The position numbers and the translations under genes are program-made. A stretch of DNA of 64,000 nucleotides. Source: Prevotella nigrescens. GTDB taxonomy: Bacteria; Bacteroidota; Bacteroidia; Bacteroidales; Bacteroidaceae. The stretch lies in contig NZ_CP133465.1 of the NCBI RefSeq assembly GCF_031191185.1, positions 1,856,001-1,920,000 on the forward strand, read 5' to 3'. The notes under the pieces were generated by a model. It was given only the letters and a program-made list of their open reading frames with translations, was not told where the DNA came from and searched no databases. Position 1 is the stretch's first letter; each line of letters begins with the position of its first letter. Of the stretch, positions 8,192 through 17,574 are shown in pieces.

Positions 8192-10180
8192 ATGGAAAAT
8201 AAAGAAAAACAAAACATTGAACTTCCTGAAAACGCCTTCCGAGAACTGAAAGAGGGCGAGGAATATCAACCCGTGATGAGCCCGAACAAGGTTTATCCAG
8301 AAGTAAGTACGTGGTCTGTAACTTGGGGATTGGTAATGGTGGTGCTGTTTTCGGCAGCGGCTGCCTACTTAGGACTTAAAGTCGGACAGGTATTCGAGGC
8401 TGCCATACCGATTGCCATCATTGCCATTGGTATGTCGTCGGCTACCAAACGCAAGAATGCGCTGGGCGAAAACGTCATCATTCAGAGCATCGGAGCTTGC
8501 TCGGGCGCAGTTGTTGCAGGCGGTATCTTCGTTATGCCTGCCATTTATATGCTCGAATTGCAAGCCGACTTCTTCCAAATATTCATTGCAGCAGCGTTGG
8601 GCGGCATCTTGGGTATTCTTTTCTTAATCCCGTTCCGTAAGTATTTCGTTAAGGAACAGCACGGCAAATACCCCTTCCCTGAAGCTACGGCTACGACACA
8701 GGTGCTTGTGAGCGGCGAGAAAGGTGGCAGTCAGGCGAAGCCATTGTTGCTTGCGGGTCTTGTAGGTGGTCTTTACGACTTCAGCGTGGCTACGTTCGGC
8801 TGGTGGAACGAAACCGTTACAAGCCGTATGATTGGCTTTGGCGAATCCATAGCCGACAAGGCAAAACTCGTATTCAAGGTAAATACAGGTGCGGCTATCT
8901 TAGGTCTGGGTTACATCATCGGTCTGAAATATGCCTTCATTATCTGTATGGGCTCGCTCGCAGTGTGGTGGTTGATAGTTCCCGGAATGGCTCTCCTGTT
9001 CCCCGATACCGTGCTGAACCAATGGGACCCAAGCGTGGTTGTTACGGTGGGCAGTATGTCGGCAGAAGAGATTTTCAAGAACTACGCTCGTTCTATCGGT
9101 ATCGGCGGTATTGCAATGTCGGGCGTTATCGGTATCGTAAAGTCGTGGGGCATCATCAAAAGTGCTGTCAGCTTGGCTTCAAGAGAAATGAAAGGCAAAG
9201 GCGCAAGCCAAGAAGAAGCGATAAGAACACAACGCGACATTTCGTTTAAGATAATTGCTTTCGGCAGTATTACAACTTTGGTGATAACCTTCTTGTTCTT
9301 CTACTTTGGCGTAATGCAGTTCAACTTGATGCACGCCGTTGTGGGTATCGTGCTCGTGGCACTGATTGCCTTCCTCTTCACGACGGTTGCAGCAAATGCC
9401 ATTGCCATTGTCGGTTCCAACCCAGTGTCGGGTATGACACTGATGACGCTTATCTTGGCTTCCGTAGTTATGGTAGCTGTCGGACTGAAAGGCAATTCGG
9501 GTATGTTGGCAGCTTTGCTGATCGGTGGTGTAGTATGTACCGCCTTGTCGATGGCAGGTTCGTTTATCACCGACCTGAAGATTGGTTACTGGCTCGGTAC
9601 CACACCTAAGAAGCAGGAAACGTGGAAGTTCCTCGGCACTATTGTATCGGCAGCAACCGTTGCAGGTGTAATGATAGTATTGGACAAGACCTACGGTTTC
9701 AATTCAGGACAGTTGGCTGCACCGCAGGCAAACGCTATGGCAGCCGTTATAAAACCATTGATGAGCGGACAGGGTGCGCCTTGGATTCTTTACGGTATAG
9801 GTGCTGTCCTTGCATTGGTGTTAGACCGTTGCAAAGTGCCTGCACTGGCTTTCTCGCTCGGTATGTTCATTCCTATTCAGCTAAACATTCCTTTAATCAT
9901 AGGTGGTGCGGTGAACTGGTATGTTACAACACGTTCCAAGGACGAGCAAATTAACAAGCTACGTGGCGACAAGGGCACGCTCATAGCATCGGGCTTCATT
10001 GCGGGCGGTGCACTGATGGGTGTTGTTTCTGCGCTGATTAAGTTCTTCGGCATCGAGTTCGACCACGCCGAATGGTGGCAAAACCACCTTTCTGAACTTC
10101 TCGCACTCGTTGCTTACATTGCTCTGATACTCTACTTTATCACGGCAACAAAGGTTTCTGGTAAAGACAAAGCAGCGTAA
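8192..10180 (+). CDS. OPT-family oligopeptide transporter
   Basis: A 662-residue, highly hydrophobic inner-membrane protein with about 14-16 predicted spans. The pattern PYPFPEATATTQVLV (here KYPFPEATATTQVLVSGEKGG), the many GG/GA-rich helices and the length match the bacterial branch of the OPT family, which imports oligopeptides or metal-chelate compounds by proton coupling. Oral Prevotella live on peptides, so peptide uptake is the plausible role, but bacterial OPT substrates are poorly defined. The N-terminal 40 residues are charged and cytosolic. It is monocistronic: own -7 box upstream and a clear terminator just after the stop. Confidence 0.93.
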   Translation: MENKEKQNIELPENAFRELKEGEEYQPVMSPNKVYPEVSTWSVTWGLVMVVLFSAAAAYLGLKVGQVFEAAIPIAIIAIGMSSATKRKNALGENVIIQSIGACSGAVVAGGIFVMPAIYMLELQADFFQIFIAAALGGILGILFLIPFRKYFVKEQHGKYPFPEATATTQVLVSGEKGGSQAKPLLLAGLVGGLYDFSVATFGWWNETVTSRMIGFGESIADKAKLVFKVNTGAAILGLGYIIGLKYAFIICMGSLAVWWLIVPGMALLFPDTVLNQWDPSVVVTVGSMSAEEIFKNYARSIGIGGIAMSGVIGIVKSWGIIKSAVSLASREMKGKGASQEEAIRTQRDISFKIIAFGSITTLVITFLFFYFGVMQFNLMHAVVGIVLVALIAFLFTTVAANAIAIVGSNPVSGMTLMTLILASVVMVAVGLKGNSGMLAALLIGGVVCTALSMAGSFITDLKIGYWLGTTPKKQETWKFLGTIVSAATVAGVMIVLDKTYGFNSGQLAAPQANAMAAVIKPLMSGQGAPWILYGIGAVLALVLDRCKVPALAFSLGMFIPIQLNIPLIIGGAVNWYVTTRSKDEQINKLRGDKGTLIASGFIAGGALMGVVSALIKFFGIEFDHAEWWQNHLSELLALVAYIALILYFITATKVSGKDKAA

Positions 10181-10201
10181 ACAAATTAAGAAACTCTATT
10201 G

Positions 10202-10243
10202 AAAGAGAATGTATTTAGCCGATACATTCTCTTTTTCTTTTTA
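10202..10243 (+). terminator. Rho-independent terminator of OPT gene
   Basis: AAAGAGAATGTAT pairs with ATACATTCTCTTT, followed by a T-rich run (TTTTTCTTTTT). Confidence 0.85.
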
Positions 10244-10346
10244 GGCTGTCTCTCTAAATTATCTCTCATTAAACCGATGTTTCTTGCATCAGTTAGTATC
10301 AAAACACTATTAAGTTCGTGCAGGAAGAGACTTAATTAATTGAAGA

Positions 10347-10470
10347 AAGCTTATAAGCTATCTATAAAAAGCTTATAAGCTATCTATAAAAAGCTTATAA
10401 GCTATCTATAAAAAGCTTATAAGCTATCTACAAAAAGCTTATAAGCTATTAATAAAAAACTCATAAGCTT
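10347..10470. repeat. 22-bp tandem palindrome array 1 (AGCTTATAAGCT)
   Basis: Five near-identical 22-bp units plus one degraded unit. Each is the perfect 12-bp palindrome AGCTTATAAGCT followed by the 10-bp spacer ATCTATAAAA. Units begin at 10348, 10370, 10392, 10414 and 10436; the sixth (AACTCATAAGCTT) is decayed. It lies between the OPT terminator and the MATE promoter, in a gene-free stretch of about 470 bp that otherwise shows nothing. Same period and layout as the array at 54542-54685. Confidence 0.95.
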
Positions 10471-10615
10471 TCTACCATTAGATAAGTGTCCGCGATGGTA
10501 TTCACAGATGATATAATTCAGCTTGATATAAAAACACGCTATGCAAACCATAATTGGAGCGATTAACATAGCACATATCAACTATTCTGTCATTTAGTTA
10601 TAATTAGAATATTAT

Positions 10616-10649
10616 ATTGCAGTTTATCGCTTCATTTTTTGTATTTTTG
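10616..10649 (+). promoter_or_regulatory. Promoter of MATE-copZ-copA operon
   Basis: ATTG (10616-10619), 22 bp, TATTTTTG (10642-10649). The ATG at 10657 is 8 bases after the box, so little or no leader is expected. Confidence 0.55.
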
Positions 10650-10656
10650 CAATCGT

Positions 10657-12027
10657 ATGCATAAAGGTAAAGATAACTATACGTTCCTGACAGCGGAACC
10701 AATTCATAAGGTTGTGATAACAATGGCGGTTCCTACCATAATTTCGATGTTGGTAACCAGCTTGTACAACATTGCCGACACTTACTTTGTGGGACAGATA
10801 AACACGCAGACCACGGCAGCCGTGGGCATTGTGTTTTCGGTGATGTTCTTCATACAGTCGTTCGGTTTCTTCTTCGGACACGGTTCGGGAAACTACATTT
10901 CACGCGAATTGGGTGCAAAACGCCACGATAATGCCGTACGTATGGCATCGAATGGCTTCTTCTTTTCGTTCGCATTTGGTATAGTAATTATGATTGTGGG
11001 GCTGCTTAATCTTAAGCCTCTATCGGTTTTATTGGGAAGCACACCAACCATTCTGCCCTATACCGAGAAATATTTAGGTGTTGTGTTGCTTGGTGCTCCA
11101 TTCTTAACATCATCGCTCACGCTGAACAACCAGATGCGTTTGCAAGGCAATGCCACTTATGCAATGTATGGCATTGTGGTGGGTGCGGTATTGAATGTTG
11201 CGCTCGACCCACTTCTTATTTTCACCTTCGATATGGGAATAACGGGTGCAGCCATTGCAACCGTGACTGGACAGGCAGTTTCTTTTATCATTCTTTTCTA
11301 TATGGCTCGGCAGGGAGAGAACATCGGAATATATCTTAAGAACTTCGCTCCGTCGTGGAATGCACTTAAAGAAATCTTCTTGGGAGGTAGTCCATCGCTG
11401 TCGCGTCAGGGATTGGCGTGCTTGGCAACAATGTCGTTAAACATTGCAGCAGCCCATTACGGCGACGAAGCTATTGCTGCAATGAGCATAGTTACACGTA
11501 TATCTATGCTTGTGCTTGCAACAGTTATTGGGTTGGGGCAAGGGTTTCAACCATTATGTGGTTTCTGCTACGGTGCAAAACTTTACGACAGATTGAGAGA
11601 AGGCTATATGTTTACCGTGAAAACGGGCACGCTCTTCTTGCTCGCTTGCACCATTATAGGCTGGATTTTCAGTGGGTCGCTCATCGAATTGTTCCGCAAC
11701 GATGCCAAAGTTATAAGCATAGGCGTTGTTGCTCTGCGCTGGCAATTGTGCACTTATCCCTTTGGTGCCGTGATAGTGGCAAGCAATATGCTTGCTCAAA
11801 CTTGCAGGAAGCCGTGGCGAGCTAACTTCCTGGCAGCAGCACGGCAGGGACTTTTCTTCATTCCTTTAATATTTATACTTCCGCAATTCTTCGGACTTTT
11901 AGGCGTGGAGATGTGTCAGGCAGTGAGCGATACCTTCTCGTTGTTGGCAACAATCCCGATAATGATTTATACTTTCAGAGAATTTAAGAAAGAACAAATA
12001 GAGTTTAATCAACAAAAAAACAAATAG
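10657..12027 (+). CDS. MATE-family multidrug/Na+ (or H+) antiporter
   Basis: A 456-residue, 12-span inner-membrane exporter. The start at 10657 gives MHKGKDNYTFLTAEPIHKVV, the usual N-terminus of this family; an in-frame TTG at 10639 lies inside the promoter and is rejected. Typical MATE stretches are MAVPTIISMLVTSLYNIADTYFVG in the first helices and LGQGFQPLCGFCYGA in the second half. MATE proteins export cationic compounds in exchange for Na+ or H+. Only 3 bp separate it from the copper chaperone gene, so it is the first gene of a three-gene operon with copZ and copA; whether it takes part in copper handling is open. Confidence 0.93.
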   Translation: MHKGKDNYTFLTAEPIHKVVITMAVPTIISMLVTSLYNIADTYFVGQINTQTTAAVGIVFSVMFFIQSFGFFFGHGSGNYISRELGAKRHDNAVRMASNGFFFSFAFGIVIMIVGLLNLKPLSVLLGSTPTILPYTEKYLGVVLLGAPFLTSSLTLNNQMRLQGNATYAMYGIVVGAVLNVALDPLLIFTFDMGITGAAIATVTGQAVSFIILFYMARQGENIGIYLKNFAPSWNALKEIFLGGSPSLSRQGLACLATMSLNIAAAHYGDEAIAAMSIVTRISMLVLATVIGLGQGFQPLCGFCYGAKLYDRLREGYMFTVKTGTLFLLACTIIGWIFSGSLIELFRNDAKVISIGVVALRWQLCTYPFGAVIVASNMLAQTCRKPWRANFLAAARQGLFFIPLIFILPQFFGLLGVEMCQAVSDTFSLLATIPIMIYTFREFKKEQIEFNQQKNK

Positions 12028-12030
12028 ATT

Positions 12031-12243
12031 ATGGAAAATAGATTATTCACAGTAAATGGTATGCGTTGCGAACATTGCAAGGCAAGTGTAGAAAACGCAA
12101 TAAAAGAAATAGCAGGTGTAGAAACTGCAGAAGTAGACTTAGCAAACAAAACAGTAAAAGTTTCGTACGACAGCAATTTGGTAAGTCCCGACAAAATAAA
12201 AGCGGCAGTAGATGCAATAGGTCGCTTTGAACTGATTTTATAA
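12031..12243 (+). CDS. copZ: CopZ-like HMA-domain copper chaperone
   Basis: A 70-residue single heavy-metal-associated domain. The metal site is GMRCEHC with C13 and C16 near the N-terminus, and the beta-alpha-beta-beta-alpha-beta pattern is complete. Such proteins hold Cu(I) in the cytoplasm and pass it to a CopA ATPase, which is encoded 20 bp downstream. The gene starts 3 bp after the MATE stop. Confidence 0.92.
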   Translation: MENRLFTVNGMRCEHCKASVENAIKEIAGVETAEVDLANKTVKVSYDSNLVSPDKIKAAVDAIGRFELIL

Positions 12244-12263
12244 GACTACAAGGAGAAAGAAAA

Positions 12264-14183
12264 ATGAAAAAGACCATTCCAGTAATTGGTATGGCATGTT
12301 CGGCATGTTCTGCCAATATAGAAAAGAAACTAAACAGCTTAAACGGAATAACATCAGCTTCAGTGTCGTTACCATCGCGTTCAGCATTAGTAGACTTCAA
12401 TCCAGACGAAGTTTCGCTGACAGACATGAAAGCAGCTATCAACGCAATTGGTTACGACCTTGTTATTGAAGAAGGAAGATCGGCAGTTGAAATAGAAAAA
12501 CGAGCTTACACACTTTTAAAGCGTAAAGCTATTCTGTCGTGGATATTTGCCATTGGCGTTATGGCAATATCAATGCATTGGATTAATCTTGGAAATAACA
12601 ATACCAGCAATCAGGTGGCTTTGCTTGTTGCGCTGGGCAATATGTTGTATTGTGGCAAACAGTTCTATGTTTCGGCATGGAAACAGCTAAAAAATGGTTT
12701 GGCAAATATGGATACGCTTGTTGCCTTGTCTACTTTAATAGCTTTCTTGTTCAGCGTTTTCAATACATTCTGGGGAGAAGCCGTGTGGAGCAGTAGAGGA
12801 ATTGTGTGGCATACTTATTACGATGCATCGGTTATGATTATCACCTTTGTGCTTACAGGTAAACTTTTGGAAGAAAAAGCCAAAGACGGAACAGCATCGT
12901 CTATTAGAGAGATGATGGGAATGACACCTAAGACAGCACATATTGTAGATGGCGACAAGGTAGAAGAAGTGCCAATATCTACAATTGAAGTAGGCGATTT
13001 GCTGGAAGTCCGTACCGGAGAGAAAGTTCCTGTAGACGGAGAAGTGGTTTGGGCAGAAAGCTTTATGACACCAGATGCAGCTTACATTGACGAAAGTATG
13101 ATTACGGGCGAGCCTAATCCTGCAAAGAAGGAGAAAGGCGATAGAGTTTTGGCAGGCACTATTCCAAATCAAGGAAAATTAAGAATGCGTGCTCGCCAAA
13201 TTGGGAAAGACACCATGTTAGCACAAATTATACGTATGGTTCAAGAAGCACAAGGTTCTAAAGCTCCTGTTCAACGCATCGTAGATAAAGCAGCATTGGT
13301 GTTCGTTCCTGTTGTATCGACAATAGCTCTCGTTACTTTCTTAGCTTGGTGGATTATTGGAGGTAATACTTATTTGCCACAAGCCATCTTATCGGCAATT
13401 GCAGTGTTGGTAATTGCTTGTCCATGTGCAATGGGATTGGCTACACCAACAGCACTAATGGTAGGTATAGGCAAGGCTGCCGAAGAACAAATACTGATAA
13501 AAGATGCTTCGGCATTAGAAAACTTGCGCAAGATTAATGCGCTCGTAACCGATAAAACGGGTACACTAACTATACCAAACAAAAATATAGACTTTACAAA
13601 ATCGGATAATTTGGCTTTAGAAGAACGCGAAACTCTAAAACCAAATGCACGCGAAGCAATGGAGACATTGCAAAAAAACGGTGTGGAAGTCTATATGATG
13701 AGTGGAGACAAGGAAGAAGCCGCTAAGTATTGGGCAGAAAAGGCTGGAATAAAACATTATCAAAGCAAAGTTCTGCCACAAGACAAAGAGAGCTTAGTTA
13801 GACGTTTACAAGCAGAAGGAAAACATGTTGCAATGGTTGGCGATGGTATAAACGATACGCAAGCATTGGCTTTGGCAGATGTTAGCATTGCTATAGGAAA
13901 AGGAACAGATGTTGCAATGGACGTTGCGCAGATTACACTTATGGGCGACGATCTTCGTACCTTACCAGAGGCATTACAATTAAGTCGTCGCACTGTACGT
14001 ATGATTTGGGAAAATCTGTTTTGGGCGTTTATATATAACATTGTTTGTATTCCGCTCGCAGCTGGCGTATTATACTTATTTGGCATAGACTGGCAAATAA
14101 CTCCATCTTGGGCAAGTGCTTTAATGGCTTTCTCAAGTGTCAGCGTTGTTCTGAACAGTCTACGTCTGAAGTTGATGAAATAA
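12264..14183 (+). CDS. copA: CopA-type Cu(I) P1B-ATPase with reduced nucleotide-binding domain
   Basis: A 639-residue P1B-type ATPase. One N-terminal HMA domain (GMACSACS, C12 and C15), then membrane helices, actuator loop with TGE (SMITGEP), transmembrane CPC at 386-388 (Cu+ site), phosphorylation motif DKTGTLT at 430-436, MSGDKEEAA at 479-487 and GDGIND at 526-531. Striking: only about 21 residues separate DKTGTLT from LKPNAREAM at 458, where usual CopA proteins have a nucleotide-binding domain of over 100 residues, including the SEHPL motif. That domain is essentially missing, and the total length is about 100 residues below normal. The frame is intact and all other motifs are conserved, so it does not look like random decay. 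I believe close relatives in Bacteroidales share this form, from memory. Confidence 0.9.
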   Translation: MKKTIPVIGMACSACSANIEKKLNSLNGITSASVSLPSRSALVDFNPDEVSLTDMKAAINAIGYDLVIEEGRSAVEIEKRAYTLLKRKAILSWIFAIGVMAISMHWINLGNNNTSNQVALLVALGNMLYCGKQFYVSAWKQLKNGLANMDTLVALSTLIAFLFSVFNTFWGEAVWSSRGIVWHTYYDASVMIITFVLTGKLLEEKAKDGTASSIREMMGMTPKTAHIVDGDKVEEVPISTIEVGDLLEVRTGEKVPVDGEVVWAESFMTPDAAYIDESMITGEPNPAKKEKGDRVLAGTIPNQGKLRMRARQIGKDTMLAQIIRMVQEAQGSKAPVQRIVDKAALVFVPVVSTIALVTFLAWWIIGGNTYLPQAILSAIAVLVIACPCAMGLATPTALMVGIGKAAEEQILIKDASALENLRKINALVTDKTGTLTIPNKNIDFTKSDNLALEERETLKPNAREAMETLQKNGVEVYMMSGDKEEAAKYWAEKAGIKHYQSKVLPQDKESLVRRLQAEGKHVAMVGDGINDTQALALADVSIAIGKGTDVAMDVAQITLMGDDLRTLPEALQLSRRTVRMIWENLFWAFIYNIVCIPLAAGVLYLFGIDWQITPSWASALMAFSSVSVVLNSLRLKLMK

Positions 14184-14236
14184 ATACACTAAGTCTCAGC
14201 ATCTAAATTGCACAGTTTTGTAGTGTATATATAATA

Positions 14237-14275
14237 AAAGGTGGACTCTTCTTACAAAGGTCCACCTTTCTTTAT
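14237..14275 (+). terminator. Terminator after copA
   Basis: AAAGGTGGAC pairs with GTCCACCTTT, followed by CTTTATT. The stem is flanked by A/T on both sides and may also stop rny transcripts from the minus strand. Confidence 0.8.
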
Positions 14276-14308
14276 TAGTTCTATTATAGAGCGTTTTATC
14301 TATCGTTT

Positions 14309-15847
14309 TTACTTTGCATAAGAAACACTACGTGTCTCGCGAATAACCGTAATTTTAACTTGTCCAGGATAAGTCATTTCGTTCTGAATTTTTTCAGCAA
14401 TCTCTGTACTTAGTTGTTCGCTTTGTGCATCGTCCATCTTATCGGCACCAACAATAACACGTAGTTCTCTACCAGCTTGTATAGCATAAGTTTTTGTTAC
14501 GCCTGGATAGCTCATAGCAATTGCCTCTAAGTCGTTCAAACGTTTTATATAAGCTTCTACTATTTCGCGACGAGCACCTGGACGAGCACCAGAAATTGCA
14601 TCACAAACTTGTACAATAGGTGCAATAAGACTGGTCATTTCTGCTTCGTCGTGGTGTGCAGCTATAGCATTACAAATTTCTGGTTTCTCTTTATATTTCT
14701 CCGCAATACGAGCACCGTATAATGCGTGTGGAAGTTCTGTTTCTTCGTCAGGTACTTTTCCTATATCGTGCAACAGTCCTGCACGCTTTGCTTTCTTAGG
14801 ATTTAACCCAAGTTCGCTTGCCATAATACCACAAAGATTTGCAGTTTCTCTTGCATGTTGCAAAAGATTTTGTCCGTATGATGAGCGGTATTTCATTTTT
14901 CCTATAATACGAATAAGTTCTGGGTGCAAACCGTGGATACCTAAATCGATTGCCGTGCGTTTTCCGGTCTCAATTATCTCGTTGTCTAATTGTTTTTTCA
15001 CTTTAGCAACAATTTCCTCTATACGTGCCGGGTGAATACGTCCATCAGAGACTAATTGATGAAGAGCCAAACGACAAATTTCACGACGAACTGGGTCGAA
15101 ACCAGAAATAACAATTGCTTCGGGTGTATCGTCTACAACTATTTCTACACCTGTGGCTGCTTCAAGTGCACGAATGTTTCTACCTTCGCGACCAATAATC
15201 CTACCCTTTACTTCATCGCTTTCAATGTGGAAAACACTAACAGAATTTTCTATTGCGGTTTCTGTTGCAACACGTTGAATAGTCTGAATAACAATTTTCT
15301 TAGCTTGTTGATTAGCATTCAGCTTAGCCTCGTCAACGATTTCATTGATATATGATGCAGCATCGAGTTTTGCCTGATCTTTCAAACTTTCAACAAGTCG
15401 GCTTTTTGCTTCTTCCGCACTCAATCCAGAAAGTTCTTCGAGTTTTGCACGTTCTAACTCTTTCTGTTTTTCTAATTCTTGTTCCTTTACCAACAATAAC
15501 TTCTTTTCATTTTCTATACGCTGTTGTTGTTGTTCTATTTCCTGCTTGCGACGATTTGTTTCGTCTAACCGTTGATTTAGCGTAATTTCTTTTTGTTTTA
15601 AACGGTTCTCATTCTGCTGGAATTTGTGGTTTCGTTGCTGAACTTCTTTTTCTAATTCACTTTTCTTATTAAGAAACTTTTCTTTAACTTCGAGTAGTTT
15701 TTTCTCCTTCAACACCTCAGTATCTCTTTCGGCCTTTGCCATAGATTCTTTGTATTGTGCATTAATCATGTAACGGAATGTAGCATAACCAATGACGCAA
15801 CCTACTGCGAGACAGCCGAGGGCTATTATTATTGTTATTAAACTCAT
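14309..15847 (-). CDS. rny: Ribonuclease Y
   Basis: A 512-residue membrane-anchored endoribonuclease that initiates mRNA decay. In order: an N-terminal membrane helix ([19 protein letters not shown]), a long coiled coil (about 25-200, E/K/Q-rich), a KH RNA-binding domain with [15 protein letters not shown], and an HD hydrolase domain with HDIGK and the downstream AAHHDEAE. Length and order match RNase Y. It lies 34 bp after zapA and is probably read from the same promoter as the coiled-coil gene and zapA. Confidence 0.97.
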   Translation of the reverse strand: MSLITIIIALGCLAVGCVIGYATFRYMINAQYKESMAKAERDTEVLKEKKLLEVKEKFLNKKSELEKEVQQRNHKFQQNENRLKQKEITLNQRLDETNRRKQEIEQQQQRIENEKKLLLVKEQELEKQKELERAKLEELSGLSAEEAKSRLVESLKDQAKLDAASYINEIVDEAKLNANQQAKKIVIQTIQRVATETAIENSVSVFHIESDEVKGRIIGREGRNIRALEAATGVEIVVDDTPEAIVISGFDPVRREICRLALHQLVSDGRIHPARIEEIVAKVKKQLDNEIIETGKRTAIDLGIHGLHPELIRIIGKMKYRSSYGQNLLQHARETANLCGIMASELGLNPKKAKRAGLLHDIGKVPDEETELPHALYGARIAEKYKEKPEICNAIAAHHDEAEMTSLIAPIVQVCDAISGARPGARREIVEAYIKRLNDLEAIAMSYPGVTKTYAIQAGRELRVIVGADKMDDAQSEQLSTEIAEKIQNEMTYPGQVKITVIRETRSVSYAK

Positions 15848-15881
15848 CTAAAATTATTTCTATATATTATTTTTATCTTGG

Positions 15882-16175
15882 TTATTTTTTTAATGCTTCT
15901 TCTATCTCTGAAGTGAGTTTACCAAGAACTTCTTTAAATGGTGCTGTATCGTTTCGTGCACCTTCTTTCTTGTAATGAAGCGTTATATCCAACATAGCCA
16001 TATATAATATGTCTTTATCGCTCTTTTTACCTTTGAAGTAGGTGGCATAGGTATTTACAGTATCCGTTATCAATTTTGACGCTGCACGATAATATTCTTC
16101 GTCTTCACGCGGAATATTCACCGACAGTTCTGTATCGTATACATGTAACCTGATATGCAATTTATCATCAGCCAT
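15882..16175 (-). CDS. zapA: Cell division protein ZapA
   Basis: A 97-residue ZapA-family protein: MADDKLHIRLHVYDTELSVNI at the N-terminus and a C-terminal helix for dimerisation. It binds FtsZ and bundles filaments at the division site. The ATG at 16175, preceded by AGAAAGA, is preferred over an upstream in-frame GTG at 16196 because the GTG would add seven residues not typical of ZapA and would overlap the preceding gene. It sits between a small coiled-coil gene and rny. Confidence 0.88.
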   Translation of the reverse strand: MADDKLHIRLHVYDTELSVNIPREDEEYYRAASKLITDTVNTYATYFKGKKSDKDILYMAMLDITLHYKKEGARNDTAPFKEVLGKLTSEIEEALKK

Positions 16176-16185
16176 TCTTTCTGGG

Positions 16186-16479
16186 TTATTTCTCACTAAT
16201 GAGTGTGATGCACTTGTTTACATCTCGGATAAGTTTCGATATACGTTTCTGGGCGTTTTCCATATCACCATCAGAAATCTCTATCATCTTAGCCATTTTT
16301 AATGAATTATAGTCGTTTCGTGCTTGTTTTAGTTGTGCTTCGAGCTTTTCAATCTCTTTATCACGTTTATCCACCAACTCACACAAATCGGTGTTTTCTT
16401 TTTTTACTTCTTCATACTGAAGTATCATTTGTCTAACACGAGTTGCAAAAGTATTTAGGACCTTTTCATTCGCATTCAT
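16186..16479 (-). CDS. Small coiled-coil protein upstream of zapA
   Basis: A 97-residue, almost fully helical protein. Heptad-like charged sequence (YEEVKKENTDLCELVDKRDKEIEKLEAQ at about 22-49) predicts a coiled coil. I do not recognise a named family with certainty. It is 10 bp upstream of zapA in one transcript, and its size and composition resemble ZapB-type division proteins, so a division-associated role is plausible but inferred from context only. Confidence 0.75.
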   Translation of the reverse strand: MNANEKVLNTFATRVRQMILQYEEVKKENTDLCELVDKRDKEIEKLEAQLKQARNDYNSLKMAKMIEISDGDMENAQKRISKLIRDVNKCITLISEK

Positions 16480-16499
16480 CTTCTATTTCATTTTGGCTA

Positions 16500-16530
16500 C
16501 AAAATTACGTTAAAGATTTAATTTAACAAA
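16500..16530 (-). promoter_or_regulatory. Promoter of coiled-coil gene / zapA / rny operon
   Basis: On the minus strand TTTG (16530-16527), exactly 19 bp, TAATTTTG (16507-16500). Confidence 0.75.
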
Positions 16531-16571
16531 ATTTTTTGCCCAATTATTTTCTTTTCCCTATTGAATAACCC

Positions 16572-17207
16572 TTATGCTTTTGTTGCAACATTTTTGTTTT
16601 GTTTGGGCTCTTTTTTTGCTAATAGAACGATTTGATATACAAATTCTGTTGCCCATTTGCGTGAAAAACCAAGGCGTTGCGATAATTGACGGACAGACAT
16701 TAATGTTTTTATGACACCAGGGTCGCGATAATCATTTTTGCCATATATATCGTTTATAGTTTTCTCTGTCATTGTATAGATAAGCTTTTTAAAGAAACCA
16801 GGCATACGCAGTTTAAATTTCATCAGATTACCAACAAGCATCATCAAATCTTGTGTATAAGCCTGAAATTGATATAGATACCCTTGCGCATCTTGTATCT
16901 TCCTACAGTTTTTCTTCACACTTGCATCAATTTCATCGAAAAACAAATCGCTTGTGCCATACAAGTTCTTCATTGTCTTTTTTACACTATTCCTCTCCCC
17001 TACTCCTAATTTGTTATTGACAGTTGGAACATGGAAAGTTTGCTTATAACTACGAAGATCCGGCAACATTGACAGGCTTGTAATACCTAATCGGGAGGCA
17101 AGAACAGCTTGAAAATACACACGTACCAAAGTCATATAGTCGTTCATACCGCCAACTTTCTCCTGGTCTTCGTTATTTCTTCTAAATATTTTCGAAAATA
17201 TTCCCAT
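16572..17207 (-). CDS. Conserved Bacteroidales hypothetical protein
   Basis: A 211-residue soluble, basic protein (MGIFSKIFRRNNEDQEK...). It is predicted mainly helical and ends in a lysine/asparagine-rich tail. No signal peptide, membrane span or catalytic motif is visible. The region GYLYQFQAYTQDLMMLVGNLMKF and the helix pair RQLSQRLGFSRKWATEFVYQI look structured, the latter loosely like a helix-turn-helix, but I would not call it DNA-binding. It is separated from the coiled-coil gene by 92 bp, which contain that operon's own promoter, and has its own -7 box (TAACTTTG, 17267-17260, minus strand). Confidence 0.7.
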   Translation of the reverse strand: MGIFSKIFRRNNEDQEKVGGMNDYMTLVRVYFQAVLASRLGITSLSMLPDLRSYKQTFHVPTVNNKLGVGERNSVKKTMKNLYGTSDLFFDEIDASVKKNCRKIQDAQGYLYQFQAYTQDLMMLVGNLMKFKLRMPGFFKKLIYTMTEKTINDIYGKNDYRDPGVIKTLMSVRQLSQRLGFSRKWATEFVYQIVLLAKKEPKQNKNVATKA

Positions 17208-17259
17208 TTTAGTCTATAAATGATTTGATTAATAATTAAGTTCTCGCTCTTTACGCTTG

Positions 17260-17267
17260 CAAAGTTA
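17260..17267 (-). promoter_or_regulatory. -7 promoter box of the 211-residue hypothetical
   Basis: TAACTTTG on the minus strand, about 53 bp before the ATG at 17207. No clear -33 box. Confidence 0.5.
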
Positions 17268-17514
17268 AGAAAATAAAATAAGATTGGGACATATTAGTTT
17301 GTTTTTTTAGCTGACAATTAAAGTATAGGCAAATCTGAAAAAATAAAAAAGTCATTGAAATGTATGCCTCCAAAAACTTATAATAACAAAAAAAAATTTT
17401 ATAATAAAAACTGGAAAGGCATAAATTACTACTAATTGCACCTTCTACGTGGAATTTATAGAACATACCATAATAAATAAAGAAACAGATGATAACATTT
17501 TTTATTGTAGATGC

Positions 17515-17544
17515 CTTGAATATCAATTTAATTGATTACCTTTG
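17515..17544 (+). promoter_or_regulatory. Promoter of rmlA operon
   Basis: CTTG (17515-17518), 18 bp, TACCTTTG (17537-17544). It predicts a leader of about 155 nt before rmlA. The rest of the gene-free stretch 17208-17704 is very AT-rich; apart from a 32-codon leader frame (17575-17673) I see nothing in it. Confidence 0.65.
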
Positions 17545-17574
17545 CGAACAAATTATAAAATAACTCGGAATAGA

